Positions 36,357-45,132 of a DNA stretch of 64,000 nt are shown piece by piece. The stretch's first letter is position 1; each line of letters starts with the position of its first letter. The translations under genes were made by a program, and so were the position numbers. The notes beneath the pieces are model-generated. The model made no database searches and was not told the DNA's origin. It worked only from the letters and a program-made list of their open reading frames with translations. The stretch lies in contig CAWFSG010000004.1 of the NCBI GenBank assembly GCA_963818445.1, positions 1 through 64,000 of the forward strand, given 5' to 3'. This DNA comes from Prado023 sp963818445. GTDB taxonomy: Bacteria > Actinomycetota > Actinomycetes > S36-B12 > CAIYMF01.

Positions 36357-39300
36357 ATGCTCGGTCAGGTACTGGATCCCGAGGCCGTCGCCAATGAGTC
36401 CGAGCCCGCCGAGGGCTACGTGGATCTTCACGGTCGTCGGTTCTACCGCATCGGTGACTACGACCGCATGGCCCCGTTCTTCATGACCGTCGTCGGCGCC
36501 GGGAACGCATGGCTGTTCGTGTCGAGCACCGGTGGGTTGACCGCCGGACGCGTGGCGCCGGACTCGGCGCTGTTCCCGTACTACACCGACGACAAGGTGG
36601 CCGAGAGTGCCGGGCGGACCGGTGGCCTGAGCCTGCTGCGCGTGACCGGCCCCGGCGCCTCGGGCGTCCTGTGGGAGCCGTTCACCTCGCACCTGCACGA
36701 GAGCCAGGGGTCGCGGCGGGCGCTGTACAAGGACATCGCGGGCACCGCGCTGGTCTTCGAGGAGGTCCGGGCGGACCTCGGCCTGCGGATGCGGGTCACC
36801 TGGCAGACGGGCACCAGGTTCGGGATCGTGCGCAGCGCCGAGCTGACGAACATCGGCGACCACGCATGTGAGGTCGAGCTCCTCGATGGGTTCGTCAACG
36901 TGCTGCCCGCGGGCGTCAACGTCGACATCCAGAACAGGCTGAGCAACCTGCTCGACGCGTACAAGCGTTCCGAGGCCGACCAGCGCACCGGGTTGGGCAT
37001 GTTCTGGTTGAGCTCCCGGCTGACCGATCTCGCAGAGCCGAGTGAATCCCTGTTCGCGAACGTCGCCTGGCACGTCGGGCTCGGTGACGTCGACCACCTC
37101 GTCTCGACCCAGCAGCTGCCCGCGTTCCGCCGCGGTGGTCCCGTCGTCGCAGAGCACGACGTCCGTGGCCAGCGAGGCGCCTACCTCGTCCACGCGCGCG
37201 TGAGCCTGGCGCCCGCAGAGCAACGGTCGTGGAGCATCGTCGGAGATGTCGAGCAGGATGCCGCCGACGTGGTGGCACTGCGCGACCTGCTCGCGCGGCC
37301 CGACGAGCTGGAGGCCGTCCTGGAGGCGGACCTGCGGGCCAGCCGTGCCGACCTCGACCGGATCCTGGCCTCCGCGGACGGGTTCCAGTCCACTGGCGAG
37401 GAGCGTGCGACGGCCCACCACACCGCCAACGTGCTGTTCAACGTGATGCGCGGCGGGATCCCGGCCGCGGGGTACGTGATCGACGCGCGCGATGTGCGGG
37501 CGTTCATCGAGGAGCGCAGCCCGGCCACCGCTGCGCTCTGCGTACCACTGCTGGCGGACATGCCCGAGCAGATGACGATCAGCCAGCTGATCGAGGGGGC
37601 GCGGGCCAGCAGGAACCCCGACCTGCTCCGGATGGCCCTGGAGTACCTGCCCCTGACGTTCAGCCGTCGCCATGGGGATCCCTCCCGGCCCTGGAACAAG
37701 TTCCAGATCGCGCTGCGCGACGAGAACGGTGATCCGCAGCTGTACTTCCAGGGCAACTGGCGCGACATCTTCCAGAACTGGGAGGCCCTCGCGTGGTCGT
37801 TCCCGGAGTATCTCGAGTCGATGGTGACCGTGTTCCTCGACGCCACGACCGCCGACGGCTACAACCCGTACCGGATCTCGCGCTCGGGAGTCGACTGGGA
37901 GGTTCCCGAGCCGGAGAACCCGTTCGCCAACATCGGCTACTGGAGCGACCACCAGATCGTCTACCTCCTCCGGCTCCTCGAGACATCGGCGCGGTTCCAT
38001 CCCGGTCGCCTGCGGGGGATGCTCGACACGGCGATCTTCACCCACGCCGACGTCCCCTACCGGATCGCCGACTACGACCAGATCCTTGCCGACCCCTTCG
38101 AGACGATCACCTTCGACGAGGAGCACGAGGCACTCGTCGCAGCCCGGGTCGCCGAGCGCGGTGCCGACGGGAGGCTCGTGCACGGTCCGGACGGCGAGCT
38201 GGTCCGGGTCACCCTGGCCGAGAAGCTCCTGCTCCTGCTGCTCGCGAAGCTCGTGAACCTGGTGCCCGACGGTGGCATCTGGATGAACACCCAGCGCCCC
38301 GAGTGGAACGACGCCAACAACGCCCTCGTGGGCCGTGGGCTGTCCGTGGTGACGCTGGCCCAGCTGCGACGCTACGTGGAGTTCGTCCGGGGGCTCGTGA
38401 CCGCCGAGGCGCACGTGACCGTGGAGCTCGCGCACCTGCTCAGCGCTGTCTCGCAGGCCCTGCAGGCGCACCGGGAGCACCTCGACGGAGGCTTCACCGA
38501 CGCGGCCCGGCGCGCCTTCATGGACGATCTCGGGGCGCTCGGCGGCGCCTATCGCGCGCGGGTCTACGCCGGGTTCAGCGGGGCGCGGACGGTCGTCACC
38601 GACGATCAGGTCCAGCTGCTCCTCGACTCGGCGTTGTCCTACATCGACGCGAGCCTGCTGGCCAACCGGCGCGAGGATGCGCTCTACCACTCGTACAACA
38701 CCCTCGATCTCGCCGACGGCGGTGCGCGGATCCGACGGCTGCCGGAGATGCTCGAGGGCCAGGTTGCGATGCTGTCCAGCGGTGAGCTGGGGGTACAGGA
38801 GTCCCTGGACCTGATTGCCGCGCTCCGTGCCAGCGCCCTCTACCGTGCGGACCAGCACAGCTACACGCTGTACCCCGACAAGGACCTTGCGGGCTTCCTC
38901 GATCGGAACACCTTCACAGCCAGCCGGGCCCAGTCCTGCCCGCTGGTCGCCGCCCTGGTCGCGGCGGGGGACCGCAGCCTGGTCGTCGCAGATGTGCACG
39001 GAGACCTGCACTTCGCAGCCGGCATCCGCAATGTTCGCGACGTGCAGGACGCCCTTGACCGGCTCGCGGACGATCCGGGTCTGGGTGAGGTGGCCGCGGC
39101 CAGCCGCGCCGAGCTGCTGGACATCTTCGAGGAGGTGTTCACCCACGCCGAGTTCACCGGCCGGTCCGGGTCGTTCTTCGCCTACGAGGGGCTGGGCAGC
39201 ATCTACTGGCACATGGTGTCCAAGCTGCTGCTCGCGGTGCAGGAGACCGTCGAGCGGGCAGTGGCCGACGGTGAGTCGAGCGCGACGATCGAGGCGCTGA

Positions 39301-39800
39301 TCGCGGCCTACGAGGACGTCCGAGCCGGGCTCGGGTACTGCAAGTCCGCCGAGGTCTACGGAGCCTTCCCGGCCGACCCCTACTCGCACACGCCGGCCGG
39401 GCATGGTGCCCGCCAGCCCGGCATGACCGGTCAGGTGAAGGAGGAGGTGCTCACCCGCCTCGGCGAGCTCGGGCTGCGGGTCGAGGACGGCCAGATCGTG
39501 TTCCGGCCCATCCTGCTGCGGGCGACCGAGTGGCGCGAGGTTCCCGGGACCTTCGAGTACGTCGACGTCCTGGGCGACGACGGCAGGATCGACCTGATGG
39601 CCGGCTCGCTGGCGTTCACGTTCTGCCAGGTGCCGGTCGTGTACCGGCAGGCCGAGGGCGTGAGCGTGCGGGTCGTGCGGGCCGACGGGACTGCGGTGGA
39701 CTGCCCGGAGGGCCGGATCCCCCAGGACCTGAGCGCCAGCATCTTCGGGCGCACCGGGACCGTCGACCTGATCGAGGTGCGCACCCCCGCAGCGATCTGA
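36357..39800 (+). CDS. Large GH94-clan-like protein, candidate beta-glucan oligosaccharide phosphorylase
   Basis: A 1147-residue cytoplasmic protein, with no signal peptide or membrane helix. The N-terminal ~250 residues look like a beta-sandwich domain (FFMTVVGAGNAWLFVSSTGG, ALFPYYTDDKV). The central part has the segments SRRHGDPSRPWNKF, GNWRDIFQNWEAL, TADGYNPYRI, IGYWSDHQIVYLL and WMNTQRPEWNDANNALVG, and the C-terminal part has FEEVFTHAEFTGRSGSFFAY. GxRDxxQ-like and acidic motifs of this kind are seen in GH94-type inverting phosphorylases, and the size fits the long members (beta-1,2 or beta-1,3 oligoglucan types). I do not recognise it as a named family with confidence. AGGAGG at 36343-36348 supports ATG 36357. 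It has its own operator, divergent from the ABC-GH1-LacI operon. Confidence 0.55.
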   Translation: MLGQVLDPEAVANESEPAEGYVDLHGRRFYRIGDYDRMAPFFMTVVGAGNAWLFVSSTGGLTAGRVAPDSALFPYYTDDKVAESAGRTGGLSLLRVTGPGASGVLWEPFTSHLHESQGSRRALYKDIAGTALVFEEVRADLGLRMRVTWQTGTRFGIVRSAELTNIGDHACEVELLDGFVNVLPAGVNVDIQNRLSNLLDAYKRSEADQRTGLGMFWLSSRLTDLAEPSESLFANVAWHVGLGDVDHLVSTQQLPAFRRGGPVVAEHDVRGQRGAYLVHARVSLAPAEQRSWSIVGDVEQDAADVVALRDLLARPDELEAVLEADLRASRADLDRILASADGFQSTGEERATAHHTANVLFNVMRGGIPAAGYVIDARDVRAFIEERSPATAALCVPLLADMPEQMTISQLIEGARASRNPDLLRMALEYLPLTFSRRHGDPSRPWNKFQIALRDENGDPQLYFQGNWRDIFQNWEALAWSFPEYLESMVTVFLDATTADGYNPYRISRSGVDWEVPEPENPFANIGYWSDHQIVYLLRLLETSARFHPGRLRGMLDTAIFTHADVPYRIADYDQILADPFETITFDEEHEALVAARVAERGADGRLVHGPDGELVRVTLAEKLLLLLLAKLVNLVPDGGIWMNTQRPEWNDANNALVGRGLSVVTLAQLRRYVEFVRGLVTAEAHVTVELAHLLSAVSQALQAHREHLDGGFTDAARRAFMDDLGALGGAYRARVYAGFSGARTVVTDDQVQLLLDSALSYIDASLLANRREDALYHSYNTLDLADGGARIRRLPEMLEGQVAMLSSGELGVQESLDLIAALRASALYRADQHSYTLYPDKDLAGFLDRNTFTASRAQSCPLVAALVAAGDRSLVVADVHGDLHFAAGIRNVRDVQDALDRLADDPGLGEVAAASRAELLDIFEEVFTHAEFTGRSGSFFAYEGLGSIYWHMVSKLLLAVQETVERAVADGESSATIEALIAAYEDVRAGLGYCKSAEVYGAFPADPYSHTPAGHGARQPGMTGQVKEEVLTRLGELGLRVEDGQIVFRPILLRATEWREVPGTFEYVDVLGDDGRIDLMAGSLAFTFCQVPVVYRQAEGVSVRVVRADGTAVDCPEGRIPQDLSASIFGRTGTVDLIEVRTPAAI

Positions 39801-39836
39801 TTCTGCCTCGCCACGTCCGAGGCGGTCAGCCCGGAC

Positions 39837-39879
39837 AGGACTGTGGCCCAGCCCCGTACCGGGTCTGGGCCACAGTCCT
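39837..39879. terminator. Strong bidirectional terminator
   Basis: Perfect 15-bp arms AGGACTGTGGCCCAG (39837-39851) and CTGGGCCACAGTCCT (39865-39879) with a 13-base loop, placed between the convergent phosphorylase-like and MsmK-like genes. Confidence 0.75.
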
Positions 39880-39884
39880 GTGAG

Positions 39885-40979
39885 TCAGTACTCGAGGCGT
39901 TCGCCGGTTTCGGGGTCGAAGAGGTGGGTGTGGTGGGGGACTGCTTCGAGGCCGAGCATGGATCCGCGGGCGGGGTGTTGGCGGCCGTCGGTGCGGACCA
40001 CGACTTGGTGGGTGGTGCCGCCGGGGAGTTGGACCTCGGTGTAGACGTAGGCGTCGGCGCCGAGGCCTTCGACGAGTTGGACCTCGACGGGCCAGGCGGT
40101 CTCGGAGTCCGAGATGCGCAGGTCCTCGGGGCGCATGCCCATGATCACGCTGGTGCGTCCGCGGGCGGCCAGGACCTTGGCGGCGGCGTCGGGTACGGGG
40201 ACCGACTTGTTGCCCAGGCGGATGTTGCCCTCGATCACGGGTGCTTCGATGATGTTCATCGCAGGGGAGCCGATGAATCCGGCGACGAACACGTTGGCGG
40301 GGGTGTCGTAGAGGTCCTGGGGGGTGCCGACCTGCATCAGCAGGCCGTCCTTGAGCACGGCGATCCGGTCGCCCATGGTCATGGCCTCGGTCTGGTCGTG
40401 GGTGACGTAGACGGTGGTCACCCCGAGGTCGCGTTGCAGCTTGGCGATCTGGGTGCGGGTCTGCACCCGCAGCTTGGCGTCGAGGTTGGACAGCGGCTCG
40501 TCCATCAGGAACACCTGCGGGTTGCGCACGATCGCCCGGCCCATGGCCACGCGTTGGCGCTGCCCACCGGACATCGCCTTCGGCTTGCGGTCCAGGTACG
40601 GCTCGAGGTCCAGGATCTTGGCGGCTTCCAGGACCCGGGACTCGATCTCCTTCTTGTCCATCCCGGCGATCTGCAGCGCGAAGCCCATGTTCTCCCGCAC
40701 GGTCATGTGCGGGTACAGGGCGTAGGACTGGAACACCATCGCGATGTCACGATCCTTCGGGGCCAGGTTGGTGACGTCCCGGTCACCGATGAAGATCGCG
40801 CCCTCGTTGACCTCCTCCAACCCGGCGAGCATCCGCAAGCAGGTGGACTTCCCACATCCCGAGGGTCCGACCAGGACGAGGAACTCCTGGTCCTTGACCT
40901 CGAGGTCCAACTTGTCCAGAGCAGGCTTGGTCGACCCCGGGTAGATCCGGGTCGCGCCCTTGAACGTCACACTGGCCAT
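39885..40979 (-). CDS. MsmK/MsiK-like sugar ABC transporter ATPase
   Basis: A 364-residue MalK-type ATPase. It has Walker A GPSGCGKST near residue 38, Q-loop MVFQSYALYPHM, signature MSGGQRQRVAMGRAI, Walker B VFLMDEPLSNLDAKLR and H-loop VTHDQTEAM, followed by a C-terminal TOBE/OB regulatory domain with GMRPEDLRI. Actinobacteria commonly use one such ATPase for several CUT1 importers, and neither ABC operon in this window encodes another. Start ATG 40979 begins the usual MASVTFKG. Its promoter region carries operator copy 4, so it belongs to the candidate LacI regulon. Confidence 0.9.
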   Translation of the reverse strand: MASVTFKGATRIYPGSTKPALDKLDLEVKDQEFLVLVGPSGCGKSTCLRMLAGLEEVNEGAIFIGDRDVTNLAPKDRDIAMVFQSYALYPHMTVRENMGFALQIAGMDKKEIESRVLEAAKILDLEPYLDRKPKAMSGGQRQRVAMGRAIVRNPQVFLMDEPLSNLDAKLRVQTRTQIAKLQRDLGVTTVYVTHDQTEAMTMGDRIAVLKDGLLMQVGTPQDLYDTPANVFVAGFIGSPAMNIIEAPVIEGNIRLGNKSVPVPDAAAKVLAARGRTSVIMGMRPEDLRISDSETAWPVEVQLVEGLGADAYVYTEVQLPGGTTHQVVVRTDGRQHPARGSMLGLEAVPHHTHLFDPETGERLEY

Positions 40980-41107
40980 GATGAATCCGTTCCCTTCACC
41001 GGCAGGTACGTGCCGGACGATCCGTGTGGAGGGTGGTGCTCGAGCACCGGGCCATCGCCATGGCGATGACCACAACCCGATGGGTGGCGATGTCCGGGAG
41101 CGCATCG

Positions 41108-41119
41108 GAGAGCGCTCTC
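41108..41119. promoter_or_regulatory. LacI-type operator, copy 4, at the MsmK-like gene
   Basis: GAGAGCGCTCTC. On the minus strand a promoter TTGACA (41154-41159), 17 bases, CATTCT (41131-41136) lies upstream, placing the operator about 12 bases past the -10. Confidence 0.75.
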
Positions 41120-41199
41120 TGACGTGCTCCAGAATGGCCCGGTGCACCACCGTTGTCAACCCTGCCGAGGTGCACACTGGTCGTTCCCAGCGTGGCGGG

Positions 41200-42126
41200 C
41201 TACACAGGCCGACCGAGGTGCGAGCCGGGCGGATCGAGGGCGGCGTGGATCTCCACGAGCAGCTCGGGGGTGAGCCGGTCGGTCGGCAGCCCGGGGTCGA
41301 GTGCGCGGAATCGCCATTCGACGGGGTAGGCCAGGCTCTGCCCCGGGGCCAGGGTCACGTAGGCGCCCTGGTTCTCGAGCTCGATGTAGTCACGCCCGGC
41401 GTCGAAGAACATCTCGACCTCGCCCTGGCGAGGCGCTGCCTGCTCCAGGCTCAGGTCGGGGAAGACCCGCAGGAAGAGCGTCGCGTCGTGGACATGGGCC
41501 AGCCATCCGCGTGCGTCGGTGAAGATCTTCGAGGTTCCCGGGACCTCGGGCACGACGATGCTCGAGTGGTCCTCGCCGGCCTCGAGCCCCTCGAACGTGA
41601 CGGTCGAACCGGAGTGCACGAACCAGCAGCCGGGGTCCTCCGCCTGCTTCTGGAGGCGGTCGGCGTCCTGGAAGGGCTGGCCCGTGGCCCAGACGAGGAT
41701 CCCCGTGTGGGGGGCCCGGGTCACCTGCCACGGGGCGACGTCCTGGGCGTGGGACCAGATGTTCGTGAGTGTGAACTGCATGGCCAGGCCGTGCTCGGAC
41801 AGCTCGAACCGCTTCTCGACCTGCAGCCCGAACTCATGATCAGGGGCGCTGCGCAGGCTCAGGGAGAGTGATGATTCGGCGACGATCTCGTAGGGTCCTG
41901 CGTCCAGGACAGGTGGCGGCGGCCAGTCGAATCTCGCCTGCGGGCTGGGCCAGAAGGTGTCGCCGTGGAAGCCGGGCACCCGGCCGGGTGGCAGGACGAG
42001 GTCCACCCCGTCGTACCGGAGGTGGGTCAGGCGGCCGCCCTCCGAGGGCAGGAACTCGGCCTCGGTCGGGCCACAGCGTCTGGTCAGTGCGCGGGCGACG
42101 TGCATGCGTGCATCCAAGCAGGTCAT
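41200..42126 (-). CDS. Galactose-mutarotase-fold protein (aldose epimerase/DUF4380-like)
   Basis: A 308-residue protein with the beta-sandwich pattern of aldose 1-epimerase relatives: EFLPSEGGRLTHLRYDGVD near the N-terminus, FWPSPQARFDWPPPP, a central NIWSHAQDVAPWQVTRAP and C-terminal GAYVTLAPGQSLAYPVEWR. The catalytic His/Glu pair of true mutarotases is not obvious, so it may be a DUF4380-type relative. No signal peptide is seen. ATG 42126 has GGAG just upstream; ATG 42105 is an alternative. It shares the operator region 42171-42184 with the divergent lipoprotein/GH3 unit, suggesting a role with released beta-sugars. Confidence 0.65.
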   Translation of the reverse strand: MTCLDARMHVARALTRRCGPTEAEFLPSEGGRLTHLRYDGVDLVLPPGRVPGFHGDTFWPSPQARFDWPPPPVLDAGPYEIVAESSLSLSLRSAPDHEFGLQVEKRFELSEHGLAMQFTLTNIWSHAQDVAPWQVTRAPHTGILVWATGQPFQDADRLQKQAEDPGCWFVHSGSTVTFEGLEAGEDHSSIVVPEVPGTSKIFTDARGWLAHVHDATLFLRVFPDLSLEQAAPRQGEVEMFFDAGRDYIELENQGAYVTLAPGQSLAYPVEWRFRALDPGLPTDRLTPELLVEIHAALDPPGSHLGRPV

Positions 42127-42170
42127 TGCTCCGGGAGGTGACGTTGGGCCGGGCGCCGACCGGGGTGACA

Positions 42171-42184
42171 GGAGAGCGCTCTCC
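42171..42184. promoter_or_regulatory. LacI-type operator, copy 5, between mutarotase-like and lipoprotein/GH3 genes
   Basis: GGAGAGCGCTCTCC, a perfect palindrome. On the plus strand it fills the spacer of a possible promoter GTGACA (42165-42170) and CTTTAC (42188-42193). It could control both divergent units. Confidence 0.7.
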
Positions 42185-42283
42185 CTGCTTTACTGGATCC
42201 ACCAACCCACGTCGGGAGGCTCGTCCGGCGATTCGTGCCCGGCACGGAGAGGTCGGCAGGTGCCCCCCTGGAGGAGCCGCACC

Positions 42284-42705
42284 ATGAAGATCACGCGCAC
42301 CACAGCCGCGCTTGCCGCGATCGTTCTGGCCCTGTCCTTGTCGGCATGCTCGTCATCTGGGGACACGACAGATGCGAACGCCGCCTACTGCGAGGGTGCG
42401 GCCAAGGTGCAGACCGAGGTGGACACGATGGCGGGCCTGATCGAGGATGGCAGCTCCGCCGAGCTGGTGAAGGCCCAGTGGGGCGCTGTCCAGGCCGCCA
42501 TCGAGGCGAACTCGGTTCCGCTCTCCCAGCTGACGAAGTCGGTCGCAGGAGGACATCGCGGCGGCCGACGATGCCCTCACCCAGGCCGTCGCAGCGATCC
42601 CCGAAGGTACTCCGCCGGCCGAGGCCGCCCCCCAGTACAAGGCGGCGATCGATGCCTGACAACGCGTCGATCACGACGGTCAAGACCGAGGTCGGCTGTT
42701 CCTAG
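42284..42705 (+). CDS. Small secreted lipoprotein, twice frameshifted
   Basis: Reads from ATG 42284 (GGAGGA upstream) as a lipoprotein of about 139 residues. The signal peptide is MKITRTTAALAAIVLALSLS with lipobox LSAC, followed by a helical, Ala-rich mature part (YCEGAAKVQTEVDTMAGLI). Continuity needs two one-base skips, near 42548 (GCA-G-GAGGAC) and 42657 (GCC-T-GACAAC), after which it ends in TEVGCS. The second skip is less certain; without it the protein ends at TGA 42657-42659. Its function is unknown. It sits between operator copy 5 and the GH3 gene and may be co-transcribed with GH3. Confidence 0.5.
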
Positions 42706-42720
42706 GCGAAGGAGGCCATC

Positions 42721-45003
42721 GTGGCGCTTCCCTACCGGGATCCCCTGACGTCCGTCGACGAGCGGGTTGAGGACCTGCTGGGTCGCATGACCCTGCCCGA
42801 GAAGGTCGGGCAGATGCTGCAGCTCAATGCCCAGGGGGACCTCGACGACATCGTCACGACCACTCTGGCCGGCTCGATCCTGCACGCCTCGCCCGAGGCG
42901 ATGGTCACCGCGATCGACCTGGCGGCCGGGACCCGGCTGGGCATCCCCCTGCTGACTGCGGACGACGCGATCCACGGGCACTCGTTCTGGCCCGGCGCCA
43001 CGATCTTCCCGACGCAGCTGGCCATGGCGTGCTCCTGGGACGTGGACCTGGTGGAGCGGATGGCCCGGGCATCCGCCGTGGAGGTCTCGGCGACCGGGCT
43101 GCACTGGACGTTCTCCCCGGTGCTGTGCATCGCCCGGGACCTGCGCTGGGGACGCGTCGGCGAGACCTTCGGCGAGGACCCCTTCCTGATCGGCGAGCTC
43201 GGGGCGGCCATGGTGCGCGGGTACCAGGGGGCCGGCCTGGACGACCCGACGGCCGTGCTCGCATGCGCCAAGCACTTCGCCGGGTACTCCGAGACCCAGG
43301 GCGGACGCGATGCCAGCGAGTCCGACATCAGCCCGCGCAAGCTGCGCTCCTGGTTCCTGCCCCCCTTCGAGCGGGTGGCCCGTGCCGGGTGCCGGACGTT
43401 CATGCTCGGCTACCAGGCGATGGACGGCGTCCCGATCACCGCGAACCGGTGGCTGCTCAACGACGTGCTCAAGGGGGAGTGGGGCTTCACCGGGATGCTG
43501 GTGACCGATTGGGACGACGTCGGGCGCATGGTGTGGGAGCAGAAGGTGTGCGCCGACTACTCGCAGGCCTCGGCCGTGGCGGTGCGCGCGGGCAACGACC
43601 TGGTGATGACCACGCCGGAGTTCTTCTCCGGAGCCCAGGAGGCGGTTGCCGACGGCCGGCTGACCGAGGCCGAGATCGATGCCGCCGTCCGGCGGATCCT
43701 CCGGCTCAAGTTCGAGCTCGGGCTCTTCGAGAACCCTCGGCCCCCTGCGGACCCAGCCCGTCGGGCCGAGGTGATCGGCACCGCCGAGCACGCCGCCCTG
43801 AACCTCGAGGTGGCCCGCCGGTCGCTCGTGCTGCTGCGCAACGACGGGACGCTGCCGCTGGAGGGCGGGATGGGAGCCGGCCCTGATGGGCGGGCCATGG
43901 TCGTCGGCCCGGCCCGGACGATCGCGGTCATCGGGCCCAACGCCGACGATCCCGCGGCGGTGCTCGGGGACTGGGCCGGCAACTCCGGCCAGATCAACTG
44001 GATGCCCGACGGCCACCCCCGGGAGATGGTGCAGACAGTGCTCGACGGCTTCCGCGCGGTGACACCGCAGGGCTGGGCGGTCACGTACGCCCGCGGGGCC
44101 GACATCGAGGTCCTCGTGCCCGACCCGGCGGGCGAGTCGTGGCATGACGGCGCGGCGCGCGCGCCCGTGTTCTCGCCGGCCCCGATCGACGAGGCGCTGC
44201 TGGCAGAGGCGGTCTCCGCCGCCGAGTCGGCGGACTACGTGGTCGCTGTCGTCGGCGACACGATCGCGCTGACCGGCGAGACCCGCTCGACGGCCACCCT
44301 CGAGCTGCAGGGGGGCCAGGTCGCCCTCCTCGACGCGCTCGCGGCGACCGGCACACCGGTCATCGTGGTGCTGGTGCACTCGAAGCCGTCGGTCCTCCCA
44401 GCGTCGGCGATGGCTGCGGCCGCGATCGTCGAGGCGTTCAACCCCGGCATGCGCGGCGGGCAGGCGATCGCCGAGCTGATCCTCGGCCTGATCGAGCCCA
44501 CAGGGCGACTGCCGCTGTCCGTCCCGCGGCACGTGGGCCAGCAGCCGGTGTACTACAACCAGATCCGTGGCCAGCACGGTGACCGCTACGCCGACCTCAC
44601 CCAGGAGCCGCTGTTCGTGTTCGGCGAGGGCCTGAGCTACTCGACGGTCGAGTACTCGGACCTGGCGGTGGCTGAGTCGGTGGTGCCTGTGGACGGGGTG
44701 GTGCGCGCCGAGGTCACGCTCACCAACTCAGGGACCCGCCCTGCGCTGGAGACGGTCCAGGCCTACGTCTGCGACCTGGTGACCAGCGTGACCTGGGCCG
44801 ACAAGGAGCTCAAGGCGTGGCGCCAGGTCCAGGTGCCACCCGGGGAGTCGGTCAGGGTCAGCATCGAGGTGCCCGCGAACATGTGCACGCTGGTGACCGC
44901 CGACGGTCGCCGGGTCGTGGAGCCCGGTGGGTTCGAGCTGCAGGTCGGCCCCAGCTCACGCCCCGCTGACCTCCTGCGGGCCGAGTTCCTGATCGAGGGC
45001 TGA
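42721..45003 (+). CDS. GH3 beta-glucosidase
   Basis: A 760-residue three-domain GH3 enzyme, with no signal peptide and therefore probably cytoplasmic. The substrate-binding KH pair is at residues 184-185 (CAKHFAGY), and the nucleophile is D263 in LVTDWDDV. The second alpha/beta domain holds VVAVVGDT and TLELQGGQ, and a C-terminal fibronectin III-like domain ends the protein (GVVRAEVTLTNSGTRPALE). It should hydrolyse terminal beta-linked glucose from imported oligosaccharides. GTG 42721 follows AAGGAGG by six bases. A terminator begins at its stop codon. Confidence 0.9.
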   Translation: MALPYRDPLTSVDERVEDLLGRMTLPEKVGQMLQLNAQGDLDDIVTTTLAGSILHASPEAMVTAIDLAAGTRLGIPLLTADDAIHGHSFWPGATIFPTQLAMACSWDVDLVERMARASAVEVSATGLHWTFSPVLCIARDLRWGRVGETFGEDPFLIGELGAAMVRGYQGAGLDDPTAVLACAKHFAGYSETQGGRDASESDISPRKLRSWFLPPFERVARAGCRTFMLGYQAMDGVPITANRWLLNDVLKGEWGFTGMLVTDWDDVGRMVWEQKVCADYSQASAVAVRAGNDLVMTTPEFFSGAQEAVADGRLTEAEIDAAVRRILRLKFELGLFENPRPPADPARRAEVIGTAEHAALNLEVARRSLVLLRNDGTLPLEGGMGAGPDGRAMVVGPARTIAVIGPNADDPAAVLGDWAGNSGQINWMPDGHPREMVQTVLDGFRAVTPQGWAVTYARGADIEVLVPDPAGESWHDGAARAPVFSPAPIDEALLAEAVSAAESADYVVAVVGDTIALTGETRSTATLELQGGQVALLDALAATGTPVIVVLVHSKPSVLPASAMAAAAIVEAFNPGMRGGQAIAELILGLIEPTGRLPLSVPRHVGQQPVYYNQIRGQHGDRYADLTQEPLFVFGEGLSYSTVEYSDLAVAESVVPVDGVVRAEVTLTNSGTRPALETVQAYVCDLVTSVTWADKELKAWRQVQVPPGESVRVSIEVPANMCTLVTADGRRVVEPGGFELQVGPSSRPADLLRAEFLIEG

Positions 45004-45050
45004 TCCCCGAGCCCGGGCCGGTCGACGTGGACCGACCCGGGCTCGGGGAT
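45003..45050. terminator. Terminator at the end of the GH3 gene
   Basis: Perfect 15-bp arms ATCCCCGAGCCCGGG (45003-45017) and CCCGGGCTCGGGGAT (45036-45050) with an internal GGTC/GACC stem. Its core resembles the hairpin at 50458-50491. Confidence 0.75.
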
Positions 45051-45093
45051 CAGGCGATGTCGAACCGATCGAGCATCATGACCCTGTCCCACG
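45010..45093. repeat. Direct repeat, left copy: terminator core plus katG 3' end fragment
   Basis: Bases 45047-45093 match 50497-50543 with one mismatch (C at 45084, T at 50534). On the minus strand they encode the KatG C-terminus (VMMLDRFDIA and stop), yet there is no katG gene here. The hairpin just before it (AGCCCGGG...CCCGGGCT) also resembles the one before the right copy. It is a katG remnant, not a gene. Confidence 0.85.
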
Positions 45094-45132
45094 GTGTTCG
45101 CGACCCTTCAGGAGTGGCCCCTGGCCTTCCGG

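Noticed and set aside
36270..39404. A 1044-codon minus-strand open frame opposite the phosphorylase-like gene
   Set aside because: It is the antisense shadow of a GC-rich gene. Its product is Arg/Gly/Val/Glu-rich with no domains, while the plus strand has a Shine-Dalgarno, conserved motifs and a promoter.
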